NCBI GenBank assembly: GCA_007258455.2
Contig: VDFB02000001.1
Coordinates: 10,677,262-10,741,261 of the forward strand
Direction of reading: 5' to 3'
Source of the DNA: Sequoia sempervirens
Lineage: Eukaryota > Streptophyta > Pinopsida > Cupressales > Cupressaceae
Length of the DNA: 64,000 nucleotides
Below the pieces are notes generated by a model, which saw nothing but the letters and a program-made list of their open reading frames with translations, was not told where the DNA came from and did not search any database. Positions 49,800 through 60,404 of the stretch are shown here, piece after piece; the stretch's first letter is position 1; the number at the start of each line of letters is the position of its first letter. A program made the translations under genes and the position numbers.

Positions 49800-50004
49800 A
49801 TTTAGGTACTTTGAGGGTTTGAAGATCATTGAAGAAAAGGTTGAAGACTTGTTGAAGACCTCTCCTTGTTTACCAAGCCAAAATATCAACAAAAAGTCAC
49901 TTTCAGGCCCAAAAATTAGAGTTTCAGAAGTGGACACTTGTGGGAAACCAGAGTGCAGACCTCGGGTTTCTGTTTCCACTTCCAAACTTTTAGAAATTCA
50001 TAAG

Positions 50005-50038
50005 TGGACTAAGTCGCCACTAGTGGAGAATTAGTCCC
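50005..50038 (+). repeat. 34-nt inverted repeat, site 7
   Basis: Arm TGGACTAAGTCGCC, palindromic loop ACTAGT, arm GGAGAATTAGTCCC; 11 of 14 positions pair. Confidence 0.75.
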
Positions 50039-50129
50039 ACTAAACCTAATTTTCAGAAATTTCTAAAGATTTGGGTACCCATTTGGCCAAAACGGGCTTT
50101 AGTGCAATTTTCTAGAATTTTTTTGAAAC

Positions 50130-50163
50130 GGGACTAAGTCGCCTAACTTGGCACAAGTGTCCC
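50130..50163 (+). repeat. 34-nt inverted repeat, site 8 (decayed)
   Basis: Arm GGGACTAAGTCGCC, loop TAACTT, arm GGCACAAGTGTCCC; only the two ends of the stem pair. Confidence 0.6.
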
Positions 50164-50540
50164 ACCAGGCTTAAAAATCAGAATTTCCAAAATTTTAGAG
50201 TTGCTTCAAATCTGCAACACATTTTTAGGTGCACACCTTTTGTCCTACAACTTTCTATTTGGTTCTATTTGCATTTTTAGGTCATTTAGTTCATGTTTTC
50301 ATATCACAATGTGTTTTCCAGCACTTCACATTTCTTAGATTTAATATCAATAAGTCATCATTCTTTTAGTTTATTGCATTTAGACATCATAGTTAAACAC
50401 ATTACATCTCTCTTGACATTAATCTTGAATGTAGACATTTGCATTTTGGCCCATCTCTCTCCTTTTAGGTGAAAAACCCTAGAAGAGTTAGAGAGCATTA
50501 AGGTGCCAAAATCATTGTTTACATGTGTATATAATGTATA

Positions 50541-50880
50541 TATGATATATACATATATCCATATGTATACATGTATCAATACACATGTATGTTTGGCAAA
50601 CGAACATTCCCATATGAATGTATAAATTATGTACACATACATATACATGTACATAGATATATATATATATATGTACACAATCGATATAATTATTATTATT
50701 ACTATGGGAATGTTAACTTAGTTGTATTCATTTGTATATCGAATGTATATATACTTTATTGGCATGATATATATATATATATAAACATATATGTGTGTGT
50801 GTGTGATATTATTGATATATGTATATATGTATATGTACACATATGAGTATATATTTATATATAAATATATGCTTGGAGAT
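50541..50880. repeat. AT/ATGT microsatellite-rich stretch
   Basis: Runs of (TA)n, ATATGTATATAC and (TG)n. The short Tyr/Ile-rich open frames are compositional. Confidence 0.8.
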
Positions 50881-51881
50881 CGATTAACATTTGTAATGCT
50901 TAGAGGCTGATTTATTTACATGAACATAGGTCGATTTGTATATAACATATACAAATCATTTAAAGGATGAATATAACATATATTGGCATTGAATAAAGAT
51001 CGAATTACATGCTATGTATTGCGCAACAATATGGTCAATATGGATAGTGAACCATAGTCGATACTATGGAAATGTATTTTGGAATTATTAAACAAAAAAT
51101 TACTCAACACTGAATGCTTTTATATAAAGTGATGAAATTGATACCCACTGCAAAACAAAGTGAAACGCATGAAAACAGGAAACACGTACAACAAGATGTG
51201 AATTGGTCAAAGCACCAACTAAATACACCATCTTTGAAAAATGACTCATTTTTGTTGTGTTGCTCAATAAATTTGTGACTAAGTTGGCATAGAATGAATG
51301 TTTCATGTAGAATGAAGACCGTTTCAAAGAGTAAAGCAGCACCCAAGAAATAGGAGGATGGTTGCATACCTAGTGCTAGAATATGAAATTCTAATTGATG
51401 TAGAAGTCCATTTTTGGATGCAATTCAACAATCATTATTTTAACATGAGAACAATTGAATAAGTCTCTTACTGTTGTCAAATAAATTGGTCGACCTGTAG
51501 CTTCTTATGTTGAGCTTGTGTTTAGTTTTTTGCCACCTTTTAAACTAAGTGAAGTGAGTCAACTTGCATGGATTAAGTTGTCATTTTGCATGCCTTTTTT
51601 GTAGACTACAATGTCTCCTTTTTCTATATAAATAGAGAGGTTAGTGCTCTCATTTGGGATGCACTTCTCATTATGCAAACTTATTCTACAAATTTACTCT
51701 GCTACATTATTCTATGAGAGCTGAGAGATATTTAGAGAAAGCTGAGAACTACTTTATGAGAGTGTTGCATTATTTGAGTTGGAGTCTTGCTTTGGGTTGA
51801 TAAAGTGAAGCTAGGAAGCTATTGTAGAAGGTTGAACATCAAGTCAGTCAAGTGGTTAAGCGAATTACAAGCATGAGAATA
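50881..51881. other. Unannotated left flank of Copia element
   Basis: No gene recognised. It may be the middle of the large LTR that resumes at 58,845. Confidence 0.35.
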
Positions 51882-51886
51882 TAATC
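51882..51886. repeat. Target-site duplication TAATC, left
   Basis: Identical to 58840-58844. Confidence 0.88.
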
Positions 51887-53276
51887 TATTGGAAATTATG
51901 CCTCAACTTTTTGGCTTGTATCTCTATTCAAGTCTTCATTGTCAGCCAATCGCTGGAGTTCCTAAGTTCGTAACCTAAGTCGCGGAGTTTGGAAGTTACG
52001 TAACCTCCCAACTGACCGATCTTCTTTTTTGTTGTAGCATTGGTGATTTCCATAACTTGTAACCTAAGTCATGGAGTTTGGAAGTTACGTAACCTCCGAA
52101 CTAACCAATCTTCTTTGTTGTCATGGCATCAGTGATTTCCATAACTTGTAACCTAAGTCACAGAGTTTGGAAGTTGCATAACCTCCCGATTGACTGATCT
52201 TCTTTGTTGTCACGACATTGGTGATTTCCATAACTTGTAACCTAAGTCGCAGATTTTGGAAGCTATGTAACCTCTCGACTGACTGATCTTCTTTGTTGTC
52301 ATTTCATTGGAGTTTTCCATAACTTGTAACCTAAGTCACGGAGTTTGGAAGTTTCGTAACTTCCCGACTGAGCAATAGTGGTATTGGCTTATCGCAGGAA
52401 TTGGTAACTTCGTAACTTGTATGTGTTGGCTATGAAGTTTGTGTTTTCCCTGACTGAGTGACAGTGGATCGTCTTGTCGTGAGAATTGGTTACTTCGTAA
52501 CTTGTATGTGGTGGTTATGAAGTTTGAGTTTTCTCCAACTAGATGATAGTGGTCGTGGGGATTAGTAAATTCGTAACTTGTATGTGGTGGTTATGAAGTT
52601 AACATTTTGAGTGACACGCTGATGGGTGTTCACTTTGGTGGGGCCATGTCGATGGTTAGTTTGACCGTGGGTGTACGGGTGAGTTGGTAATCAAAAGGGC
52701 TAACTCATGGATACCTAAAGTCTTCAGGATTTTGTTTATAAACTAATGACTGTTAATATTTCATGCCAATGTGGGATAATTTAGATGGTTGAGCTTCCTG
52801 GCGATCGAGCAAACTGAATCAGTTTGGATAGTAGTTTCCTGGAAATCAAAGGGTTCAATAAAATATAGCAAGCAGTCTAATTGAGATTGTGTGTAGAGCA
52901 AGAAGGAAAAGTTTGGCATCGATTGAGTAGACTGTATGTTGAAAGAACATTGTAACAGTGTTGTGATTGACTGTGGTTGGTTGATTGTAATGTTTTTGTG
53001 TAATATCAGAGAACTAATACATGTGAAGGAGGGATCTGTAACTTTATTGTAATTTGTTTTTACTGTGAATAAAGTGACTTCTCTTTGGTGGTGTTTTCTT
53101 CTCCCGAAAGGGTTTTCCCACATAAATCAGGTGTCTATTCTTTGTTGATATTATTGTCTATTCTCTTATGTGTGAATCTTAATGCTCTGTAATCTTGAAA
53201 TTAAAAGTACTCCTATATTATTTCCCTGTGAATTGAAATTAGGAAAGTGATTTCCACACTAGAGTCTTTCCTTACA
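51887..53276 (+). repeat. Copia 5' LTR
   Basis: Starts TATTGG (the usual TGTTGG with one change) and ends CCTTACA at 53276. It contains about five 90-bp units (51.95-52.37 kb) and about three 85-bp units (52.38-52.6 kb) described separately. Confidence 0.92.
51955..52600 (+). repeat. Tandem repeats in the Copia LTR
   Basis: A roughly 90-bp unit occurs about five times: GTAACCTAAGTC, GGAGTTTGGAAGTTACGTAA, CCTCC, then TCTTCTTTGTTGTC, starting near 51,967, 52,055, 52,146, 52,237 and 52,325. A second unit of about 85 bp (GGTAACTTCGTAACTTGTATG, GGTTATGAAGTTT) follows three times. Both centre on TTACGTAA or its variants. The 3' LTR shows the same arrangement at 57.53-58.16 kb. Confidence 0.8.
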
Positions 53277-53278
53277 AG

Positions 53279-53290
53279 TGGTATCAGAGT
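53279..53290 (+). other. Copia primer-binding site
   Basis: TGGTATCAGAGT, two bases after the LTR; complementary to the 3' end of initiator tRNA-Met except the last base. Confidence 0.92.
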
Positions 53291-53393
53291 ATGACCAGTT
53301 GTGTTATCCTTGTGGGTTGGTTGGATTTTTTATGTCATTTATGTTTAGTGGGAGTCTTGTAGAAGTCTGGTAATTTTCAAATTACAGATTGAG

Positions 53394-54236
53394 ATGGCAC
53401 TATCAAGTACATATGGAAAGATTGAAATTGAGAAATTCAATGGCAACAATTTTGAGTTGTGGAAACTCAAAATGGAAGATTTGTTGGTTGATCGTGATCT
53501 TTGGATGGTTGTGTCTAGAATGAAACCTTCTGGCATGAAGCAAGAAGATTGGGATTTTGCAATTCAAAAATAAAAGGGGTTGATAAGGCTCTATTTGGCA
53601 AACTTTGTTCTTCTTAATGTGCATGAATAGGAGACTGCAGCCTCCTTGTGGAAATACTTGGAGATATTTATCAGGGAAAGTCCTTGGTAAACAAGTTGTT
53701 CTTGAGGAAGAATCTGTATTCTTTGAAAATGTAGGAAGGAGCGTCTATTGTTGATCACTTGAATACCTTTAACATGATGATTTCTTAGTTAACATTTGTG
53801 GGTGTGAAGATTGAAGAAGATCATTGTGTGTTACTGTTATGTTATTTGCCTGATTCTTGGGATCACTTGGTGATGGCCATTGGGAGTACAACATCCACTT
53901 TCAAGATGGAAGATGTTGTTGCTTCTTGGTTATCAGAAGAAATGAGAAGAAATATTCTAAGATGGTGAAGGAGGCTCTTGTTATTCGAGGCCAATCAAAA
54001 TAAAAGGGCAAGAAGAAGGATAGGAAACCCAAATCAAAATCAAAAGGGAGATCAAAGTCTCCTGGAAAAAAGTCCAAGGTGAAGTGTTGGAACTGCAAGC
54101 AGCCTGGTCATGTCTGAAAGGATTGCAAAGAGGAGAAAAAGAAGAAGAAGAAGAACTCTTCTGACAATGATTCTTCTCATAGCGAAGTGGATGCCTTCAT
54201 TGCAGCCTTGGTAACTCATGCATCAGATGATGTCTA
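53394..54236 (+). pseudogene. Copia Gag with zinc knuckle, broken
   Basis: Starts at ATG 53394: MALSSTYGKIEIEKFNGNNF, then ELWKLKMEDLLVDRDLW. Stops follow after AIQK and VHE. The zinc knuckle (54085-54126) reads CWNCKQPGHV-stop-KDC: Cys, Cys, His and Cys are kept in CX2CX4HX4C, but a stop replaces an internal residue. A Lys-rich stretch (KKKKKKKNSS) follows, and a stop where Trp is usual marks the passage to protease. Gag forms the particle shell and binds RNA. Confidence 0.88.
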
Positions 54237-54480
54237 GCCGATTGATTTTGGAGCATCTTTCCACATGACATCTCATAGAGACTAGTTCACAAAGTATGAA
54301 AAATACAATTTTGGAAAGGTGTAATAGGCAAGTGATTCATCCCTGGATATTATTGGTCATGGAAGAGTTAGAATTCAGTTCCCTAATGGAAGGGTGAAGG
54401 GAATCAATGATGTTATGCATACCAAGTCTGGCTTGAAATTTACTTTTTGTTAGTAAGCTGAATGATGCTAGTGTACAGGT
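54237..54480 (+). pseudogene. Copia aspartic protease, broken
   Basis: PIDFGASFHMTSHRD is visible near 54238-54282. The active-site motif of the family is DSGA(S/T); here Ser is Phe, so catalysis would be lost. Stops follow soon after. Downstream SLDIIGHGRVRIQF is the usual end of the domain. Confidence 0.82.
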
Positions 54481-54505
54481 CTCTTTCTCTAATGGTTTTT
54501 GTAAG

Positions 54506-55286
54506 ATGACAAGAGGCTCTATATTTTTGGCAAAGGGTGCTCGAATTGGTACTCTGTATAAGTTGGACGCAAATGTAGTTCAATGCAACAGTGCTTCTGA
54601 AAAACCATGTAAATCTATAGGGAAAGAGGTGATTGTTTCAAAAGAAGCTAATTCTTTGGAGATGAAGCTTCCAGCTGAGAAAACAATGTTGTGGCATCAC
54701 AGGCTAGGCCACATTGGAGAAAGAGGTTTAAAAACCTTGAAAAACAAAAACTTCCAAGGTTGAAGGGCTTGATGACTGTAACCTTGAATTCAAATTTTGT
54801 GAGCATTGTATATATGGTAAACAACATCGTGTTTCATTTTATTCCAGTCCTCATAAATCTTTTGGTTTACTTGATTACATTCATTCTGATGTGTTTGGTC
54901 TAGTAAATGTTCCTTCGTTATCAAATTCTAAATATTATGTTTCTTTTAATGATGACTATTCGAGAAGGGAATTTGTGTATTTTTTAAAGAGTAAATCAAA
55001 AGTGTTGAGTCATTTTAAGGAATTTAAAAACCTTGTGGAAAATCAAACTAGAAGGAAAATAAAAATTTTAAGGACTAACAATGGCGGTGAGTTTTGTTCT
55101 GATGAGTTTGAAAGGTACTGCAAAGATCATGGAATTAAAAGACATAAGACTACACCTTATACTCCACAGCAAAATGGAGTTGTTGAAAGGTTCAATAGGA
55201 AAGTGATGGAAAGAGCACAAAGTATGCTGAGCAGTGTTGGCTTGGAGGAGAAATTTTGGGTTGAGGTAGTTTCAACAACATGTTAA
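54506..55286 (+). pseudogene. Copia integrase, broken
   Basis: The GAG-pre-integrase and HHCC zinc part is seen as LWHHRLGHIGERGLKTLKNK (near 54690-54750) and CEHCIYGKQH (about 54,800). The catalytic core begins IHSDVFG (54,880) and continues YYVSFNDDYSRREFVYFL, ILRTNNGGEF (55,070-55,095), TPYTPQQNGVVERFNR (55,150-55,200). Of the DDE triad, the first Asp and the Glu remain, but the second Asp (usually TDNGGE) is Asn. A frameshift lies near 54,770, and a stop ends the frame at 55,286; the C-terminal part continues at 55332-55595. Confidence 0.92.
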
Positions 55287-55331
55287 TTATTAAATTGTTC
55301 TCCTAATTCTACTCTTGTTGAGAGGACACCT

Positions 55332-55595
55332 TTGGAAGCATGGTCTAGTAAGAAGCCCTCTCTTAGACACATTATATTTTTTAGTTGTGTGGCATATGCA
55401 TATGTGCCCAATGAAAAAAGATCTAAGTTGGAGAACAAAGCTATTAAATGTATATTTATTGGGTATAGTGCTAGCATAAAAGGATACAAGCTTTGGAACC
55501 CTGTGACTGAGAAGGTTTTGTACAGTAGAAATGTTATTTTTCATCAGCTGAAGCCTTCTACTTTGGATCTACAGTTAGAGACAATCAGAAAATAA
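55332..55595 (+). pseudogene. Copia integrase C-terminal part
   Basis: Reads LRHIIFFSCVAYAYVPNEKR, SKLENKAIKCIFIGYS and GYKLWNPVTEKVLYSRNVIF, the conserved segment (FGC.AYVHVP..KR.KLD.K...CIF.GYS) between the integrase core and reverse transcriptase. Confidence 0.88.
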
Positions 55596-55725
55596 AAATG
55601 ATGTAGTTGAAATTCCTCTGACACCAGATAAAGAGGAATTCAAAATTCAAAACATACCTGAATCTAAGGATAGCTCGAGTAGTTTTGAGAGTTCTAAAGA
55701 AGAACAACAACCTCAACCTCAGCCG

Positions 55726-56780
55726 TTGAGGAGGTCAACACGTGAAAGAAAGCAACCTGATAGGTATGGGTTTTCTATGTTAGACTCTACTTGTGCCTAT
55801 GCTTTGATAGCTAGCACTAATGAGCCTAGGATTGTTAAAGAGGCAGTTAATATGCTTGATTCAAACTCTTGGTTGGAAGCCATGAATGAAGAAATGGCAT
55901 CATTAAATAAGAATGACACTTGGAGTTTGGTTCCCTTTCTTGAAGGAAAAATAGCTATTGGTTGTAAATGGGTATTTAAAAAGAAAATAGGTTTGGATGG
56001 CAGTGTTGAAAAGTATAAGGCGAGGTTGGTTGTGAAAGGTTATTCCCAAGTAGAGGGAATTGATTATGGAGAAATATTTTCTCCTATAGCTAAGTTGACA
56101 TCTATCAGATTTCTCTGGTCACTTATAGCAGCGTATGACTTAGAGATTGAATAGATGGATGTGAAGACGCCATTTCTTCGTGGTGATCTTGAAGAAGAAA
56201 TTTATATGTCCCAGCCTGAGCACTATGTGGAAAAAGGTAAAGAACATCTGGTATGCAAGTTAAAAAAATATCTCTATGGATTAAAATAATCTCCTAGAAT
56301 GTGGTACCAGAAGTTTGACACATTTTTTTGTCATTGGGATTCCTAAGATCAAAATCCAATCATTGTGTGTATTTCAAATATGAAAATGATTGTGTCTTAG
56401 TTATTGCCTTGTATGTGGATGACGTTGTTCATTGGGAATAGTAAGCTTATTATTTCTGATCTAAAATCTCAGTTGTCTACAAAGTTTGAAATGAAAGATC
56501 TTGGTGCAACTAGGTATATTCTGGGGATGGAAATAACTAGGGACAAAAAGAGAAAAAAACTTTGGCTCAGCTAGAGTAAGTATATTAACATTGTTCTAGA
56601 GAGATTTAGTATGATTGATTGCAAGCATCTAATTGTTCCAGTTCTACAGGGAATGAAACTATCTGTTGAAGATTGTCCAAAATCTCATACTGAGATGGAG
56701 GACACAACCAAAGTTCCTTATGCAAGTGCAGTTGGTAGCTTAATGTATGCAATGGTCTACACAAGGCTAGACATTGCCTG
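55726..56780 (+). pseudogene. Copia reverse transcriptase, broken
   Basis: RRSTRERKQPDRYGF opens the region. Then come SWLEAMNEEMASLNKNDTW, GCKWVFKKKIGLDGSVEKYK, ARLVVKGYSQVEGIDYGEIF, a stop, [20 protein letters not shown] (first catalytic Asp) and KYLYGLK. After several stops and a frame change LYVDDVV at about 56,409-56,430 gives the catalytic YVDD, then FEMKDLGATRYILGMEI. About seven in-frame stops make it inactive. In the family it copies the element RNA into DNA. Confidence 0.93.
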
Positions 56781-56784
56781 AGCA

Positions 56785-57404
56785 ATGGGAGTTCTTAGCC
56801 GATTTATGGAAAATCTAGGAAGGCCACATTGGGATGTTGTGAAAAGAGTTTTTAGATATTTAAAAGGTACATCATATTATGCTTTACGTTATCATGGTAA
56901 CTCGATTGGATCACAACATTCTCTCAACATTAGAGGTTATGTGGATTCTGATTGGGCAGGGGACTTTGATAGTCGTAGATCCACTAGTGGATATATTTTC
57001 ATGTTGAATGGTGGTGCAATTAGTTGGATGAGTAAGTGGTAGGTTGTAGTCACTCTATCCACTACTGAAGCTGAATACATGATCACAACAACACACACCT
57101 GCAAAGAAGTTGTATGGCTTAAACATTTTTGTTCTGATGTTGGGTTTAGTACAAGGAAAATTTTAATTTACTATGACAGTCATAGTGCTATTTGTCTAGA
57201 AAAAAATGCAACTTTCCATGTCAGGACGAAACATATTGATGTGTAGTATCATTTTGTATGAGATATGGTGGAGGATGGAAATGTTTGTTTAGAAAAGGTG
57301 GATACTCTAAAAAATGTTGCAGATGCATTGACAAATCCCGTGAGCATAGAAAAGTATAGGTGGTGTGTTAGTTCGATGGGCCTTGGAGCCCATGACCTTC
57401 ATTA
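56785..57404 (+). pseudogene. Copia RNase H, broken
   Basis: Reads RPHWDVVKRVFRYLKGTSYY, GYVDSDWAGDFDSRRSTSGY, SWMSKW followed by a stop, LSTTEAEYMITTTHTCKEVV, YYDSHSAI, VRTKHIDV and ADALTNPVS. The acidic residues of the catalytic set (DSDWAGD, TEAEYM, DSHS) are still there; only stops prevent function. The polypurine tract follows within about 40 bp. Confidence 0.92.
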
Positions 57405-57439
57405 ACTTCGAGTTTGGAGGAAGCCGGTAAGTCTTCATC

Positions 57440-57450
57440 AAGTGGGAGAT
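57440..57450 (+). other. Copia polypurine tract
   Basis: AAGTGGGAGAT directly before the 3' LTR, the classical Copia second-strand priming site. Confidence 0.9.
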
Positions 57451-58839
57451 TGTTGGAAATTGTGCCTCAACTTGCTAGCTTGTATCTATGTTCAAGTCTT
57501 CATTGTCAACCGATCACTAGAGTTCCTAAGTTTGTAACCTAAGTCACGGATTTTGGAAGTTACGTAACATCTCAACTGACCGATATTCTTTGTTGTCACG
57601 ACATCGGTGATTTCCATAACTTGTAACCTAAGTCACAGATTTTGGAAGTTACATAACCTCCTAACTGACTGATCTTCTTTGTTGTCGTGACATTAGTGAT
57701 TTCCATAACTTGTAACCTAAGTTATGGAGTTTGGAAGTTATGTAACCTCCCGACTAACTGATCTTCTTTGTTGTCGCGACATCGGTGATTTTCATAACTT
57801 GTAACCTAAGTCACAGAGTTTGGAAGTTATGTAACCTCCCGACTGACCGATCTTCTTTGTTGTCGCGGCATCAGAGTTTTCTATAACTTGTAACCTAAGT
57901 CACAGAGTTTGGAAGTTTTGTAACCTCCCGACTGAGCAACAGTGGTATCGGCTTGTCGTGGGAATTGGTAACTTCATAACTTGTATGCGATGGTTATGAA
58001 GTTTTTGCTTTCCCCGACTAAGCGATAGTGGAGATTGGCTTGTCGTGGGAATTGGTAACTTCGTAACTTGTATGCGGTGGTTATGAAGTTTGAGTTTTCT
58101 TTGACTAGACAACAATGGTCATGGGGATTGGTAAATTTGTAACTTATATGTGGTGGTTATGAAGTTAACATTTTGAGTGACGCGCTGATGGGTGTTCACT
58201 TTGGTGGGGCCATGCCGATGGTTAGTTTGACCACAGGTGTACGGGTGAATTGGTAATCAAAAGGGCTAACTCGTGGATACCTAAAGTCTTTAGGATTTTG
58301 TTTATGAACTAATGATTATTAATATTTCACACCAATGTGAGATAATGTCGATGGTTGAGCTTCCTGGTGGTTGAGCAAATCGAATCGGTTTGGATAATAG
58401 TTTCTTGGAAATCCAAGGGTTGAAGAAAATATAGCGAGCAGTCCAATTGAGATTGTGTGTAGAGCAAGAAGGAAAAGTTTGGTGTTGGTTGAGCAGACTG
58501 TATGTTGAAAGAATGTTGTAACAGTGTTGCGATTGACTGTGGTTGGCTAATTGTAATGTTGTGTAATATTAGAGAACTAATACCTGTGAAGGAGGGATCT
58601 TTAACTTTATTATAATTTTTTTTAACTGTGAATAAAGTGACTTCTCTTTGGTGGTGGGTTTTTCTCCCGAAAGGGTTTTCCCATGTAAATCAGGTGTCTA
58701 TTCTCTATTGATATTATTGTCTATTATTTTATGTGTGAATCTTAATGCTCTGTAATCTTGAAATTAAAATTACTCCTAAATTATTTCCCTATGAATTGAC
58801 ATTAGGAAAGTGATTTCCACACTAGATTATGTCCTTACA
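57451..58839 (+). repeat. Copia 3' LTR
   Basis: TGTTGGAAATTGTGCC at the start and TCCTTACA at the end. It carries the same tandem repeats as the 5' LTR (57.53-58.16 kb), with TTACGTAA mostly changed to TTATGTAA or TTACATAA. Confidence 0.93.
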
Positions 58840-58844
58840 TAATC
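58840..58844. repeat. Target-site duplication TAATC, right
   Basis: Identical to 51882-51886. Confidence 0.88.
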
Positions 58845-59872
58845 TTCCTTTATTTATCTTTGTTTATGAAAGATTGAATTTTGCACATGCTTTGTTTGAA
58901 CTACTTAAGATTGCTTGCACTAGGGAAACATAGCATTTGCTTTGGAAAGGAAAAAGAAGTTATTTATGCTTTTCTGTGAAAGTGTTTGTAATTACTCCAT
59001 AATAGGACTTTTTTGCCATGGGTATTGTTATACTAGATATGATTAAACAAGGATAGCTTAAGGATTATCCATAGCTAAAGATATTTGATTATACTAGATA
59101 GCTAGTGGGTTACTCTTGGGATTCATTGTCCATTGAAGGGAGGGAACTTGTTTATATCCTTTGTGAGTAGAAATATCATAGATTTTGTGGAAATGGAATA
59201 GGATGTTTCTAGGGTTAAAGATTACCCATAGGAGGAAATACCTATGCATAGATTGTAGTGTCCTAAAGTAAAGTTGAGCTTGAGTAGTGAATGTGAGTAG
59301 GATGATTGTCACTCAAAGTATTGAGTGAGAACACTTTGGCCAAAGTAGTGTGATTTCCTTTGGCTCCATTGTCAATTCACTATGATCCATTTATTTGCAT
59401 GCTAGTCCTAGATTGTGGGTTTACAAGTTCTAGTTGTGTAGGACACAACACTAAGCTTAGTTGGTTACCGTTACCTAGTTACTCCAACAATCTCTTCATC
59501 AAAGGGTAGGTCCATCTATCGAATGATAGATGTGCGGGGGACCACATATGAGTATGTGGTTGGTAGAGAAATGCTTGAGTGATGCTTCTCCTCCTCAGTA
59601 GGTGACAAGAAGACCAAGATTTGAAAGGAGGATCCTAGACCATCTATATCTATTGCTTTGAAGCTCGGTTGAGCTATGTATGTACTTGAATACATTATTG
59701 GAATGTTGTAATTCGTGAAGTTATTATATTGGAAATGGAATCCATGTTAATTATGTTGTGACATCTATAGTAATAGAAAAAGTGTCCTTTTTCCTTACTT
59801 TATTTGGGAATAATTGTCAAATTGAATTAACCTAATTTTTTCCTAGGTTTAATTTTGTAATGTGTTGTAACA
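58845..59872 (+). repeat. End of the large LTR related to the solo LTR
   Basis: From about 59,300 it follows 27.3-27.9 kb: TTCACTATGATCC, AGGACACAACACT, CATCAAAGGGTAGG, GATAGATGTGCGGGGGACC, TGAGTGATGCTTCTCCTCC. A plausible end is GTTGTAACA at 59872. Together with 48,097 onward it would form one LTR split by the Copia element. Confidence 0.5.
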
Positions 59873-60130
59873 CATTCACATTGATCTTGGGCCCCCTTTT
59901 AATAAAATGAACTTAATTTGTACCTTCTTTAAGTGTTGTAAAGTTTTGTAACACACTTTCACACTTATCTAGAGTCCTCTTAATTAATTGTGGTTAATTA
60001 GAGCTAATTATCCCCTTCAATTCAAATTTAAGCCTTATTTATGACACCTTCCAAGGATCCATCCCAACACCCATAATTCAATTTGTAAAACATTTAATTG
60101 GGAAAAATCAAGGTCCTAGAAATTGGTAAT

Positions 60131-60164
60131 GGGACCCATTCACCCTAGGTGGAGAATGGGTCCT
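60131..60164 (+). repeat. 34-nt inverted repeat, site 9
   Basis: Arm GGGACCCATTCACC, loop CTAGGT, arm GGAGAATGGGTCCT. The core CCCATTC/GAATGGG is compensated relative to CTCATTC/GAATGAG. Confidence 0.85.
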
Positions 60165-60254
60165 CCCTCTATAGTACCCCCCTTTTCTGGCATATTCTAC
60201 ATGGGTTTTTAGTGTTCTTTCATTCCCCAAAGGCAAGGTCCTGAAAATAGTGCC

Positions 60255-60288
60255 AAGACTCATTTTCCCTAGGTGGAAAATGGGTCCT
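60255..60288 (+). repeat. 34-nt inverted repeat, site 10
   Basis: Arm AAGACTCATTTTCC, loop CTAGGT, arm GGAAAATGGGTCCT; the inner stem TTTTCC/GGAAAA is changed in both arms. Confidence 0.85.
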
Positions 60289-60404
60289 CCCTTAATGACG
60301 ACCCCCTTTTTGAATTTTATTATGGTGGGAATTTAATAATGTTTGTTTCTAGATCTGGTGTCAACTTGAATTATTTGAATTTTGGGGTTAATCTGTTGAT
60401 TTAG

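Larger units (their letters stand above)
48901..50540 (+). other. Hairpin leader module on the plus strand
   Basis: Same order as the minus-strand leader at 22.9-21.2 kb: CACACTT block (about 49,170), hairpin, TATA box, GTTTAATTACC ... GGGGTTTGAC block, two hairpins, then CTTTTAGGTGAAAAACCCTAG (about 50,463). No gag follows. It may be a solo LTR or truncated element. Confidence 0.55.
51887..58839 (+). mobile_element. Full-length, inactive Ty1/Copia retrotransposon (6953 bp)
   Basis: Two LTRs of 1390 and 1389 bp, perfect TAATC target duplications, a tRNA-Met primer site, a polypurine tract and all Copia domains in order: Gag with zinc knuckle, protease, integrase, reverse transcriptase, RNase H. 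Many stops and at least two frameshifts make it inactive. The LTRs differ by roughly 10% by eye, often C/T or G/A. The domain motifs suggest the Tork/Tnt1 side of Copia, which is inference. It inserted into sequence related to the large solo LTR. Confidence 0.95.
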
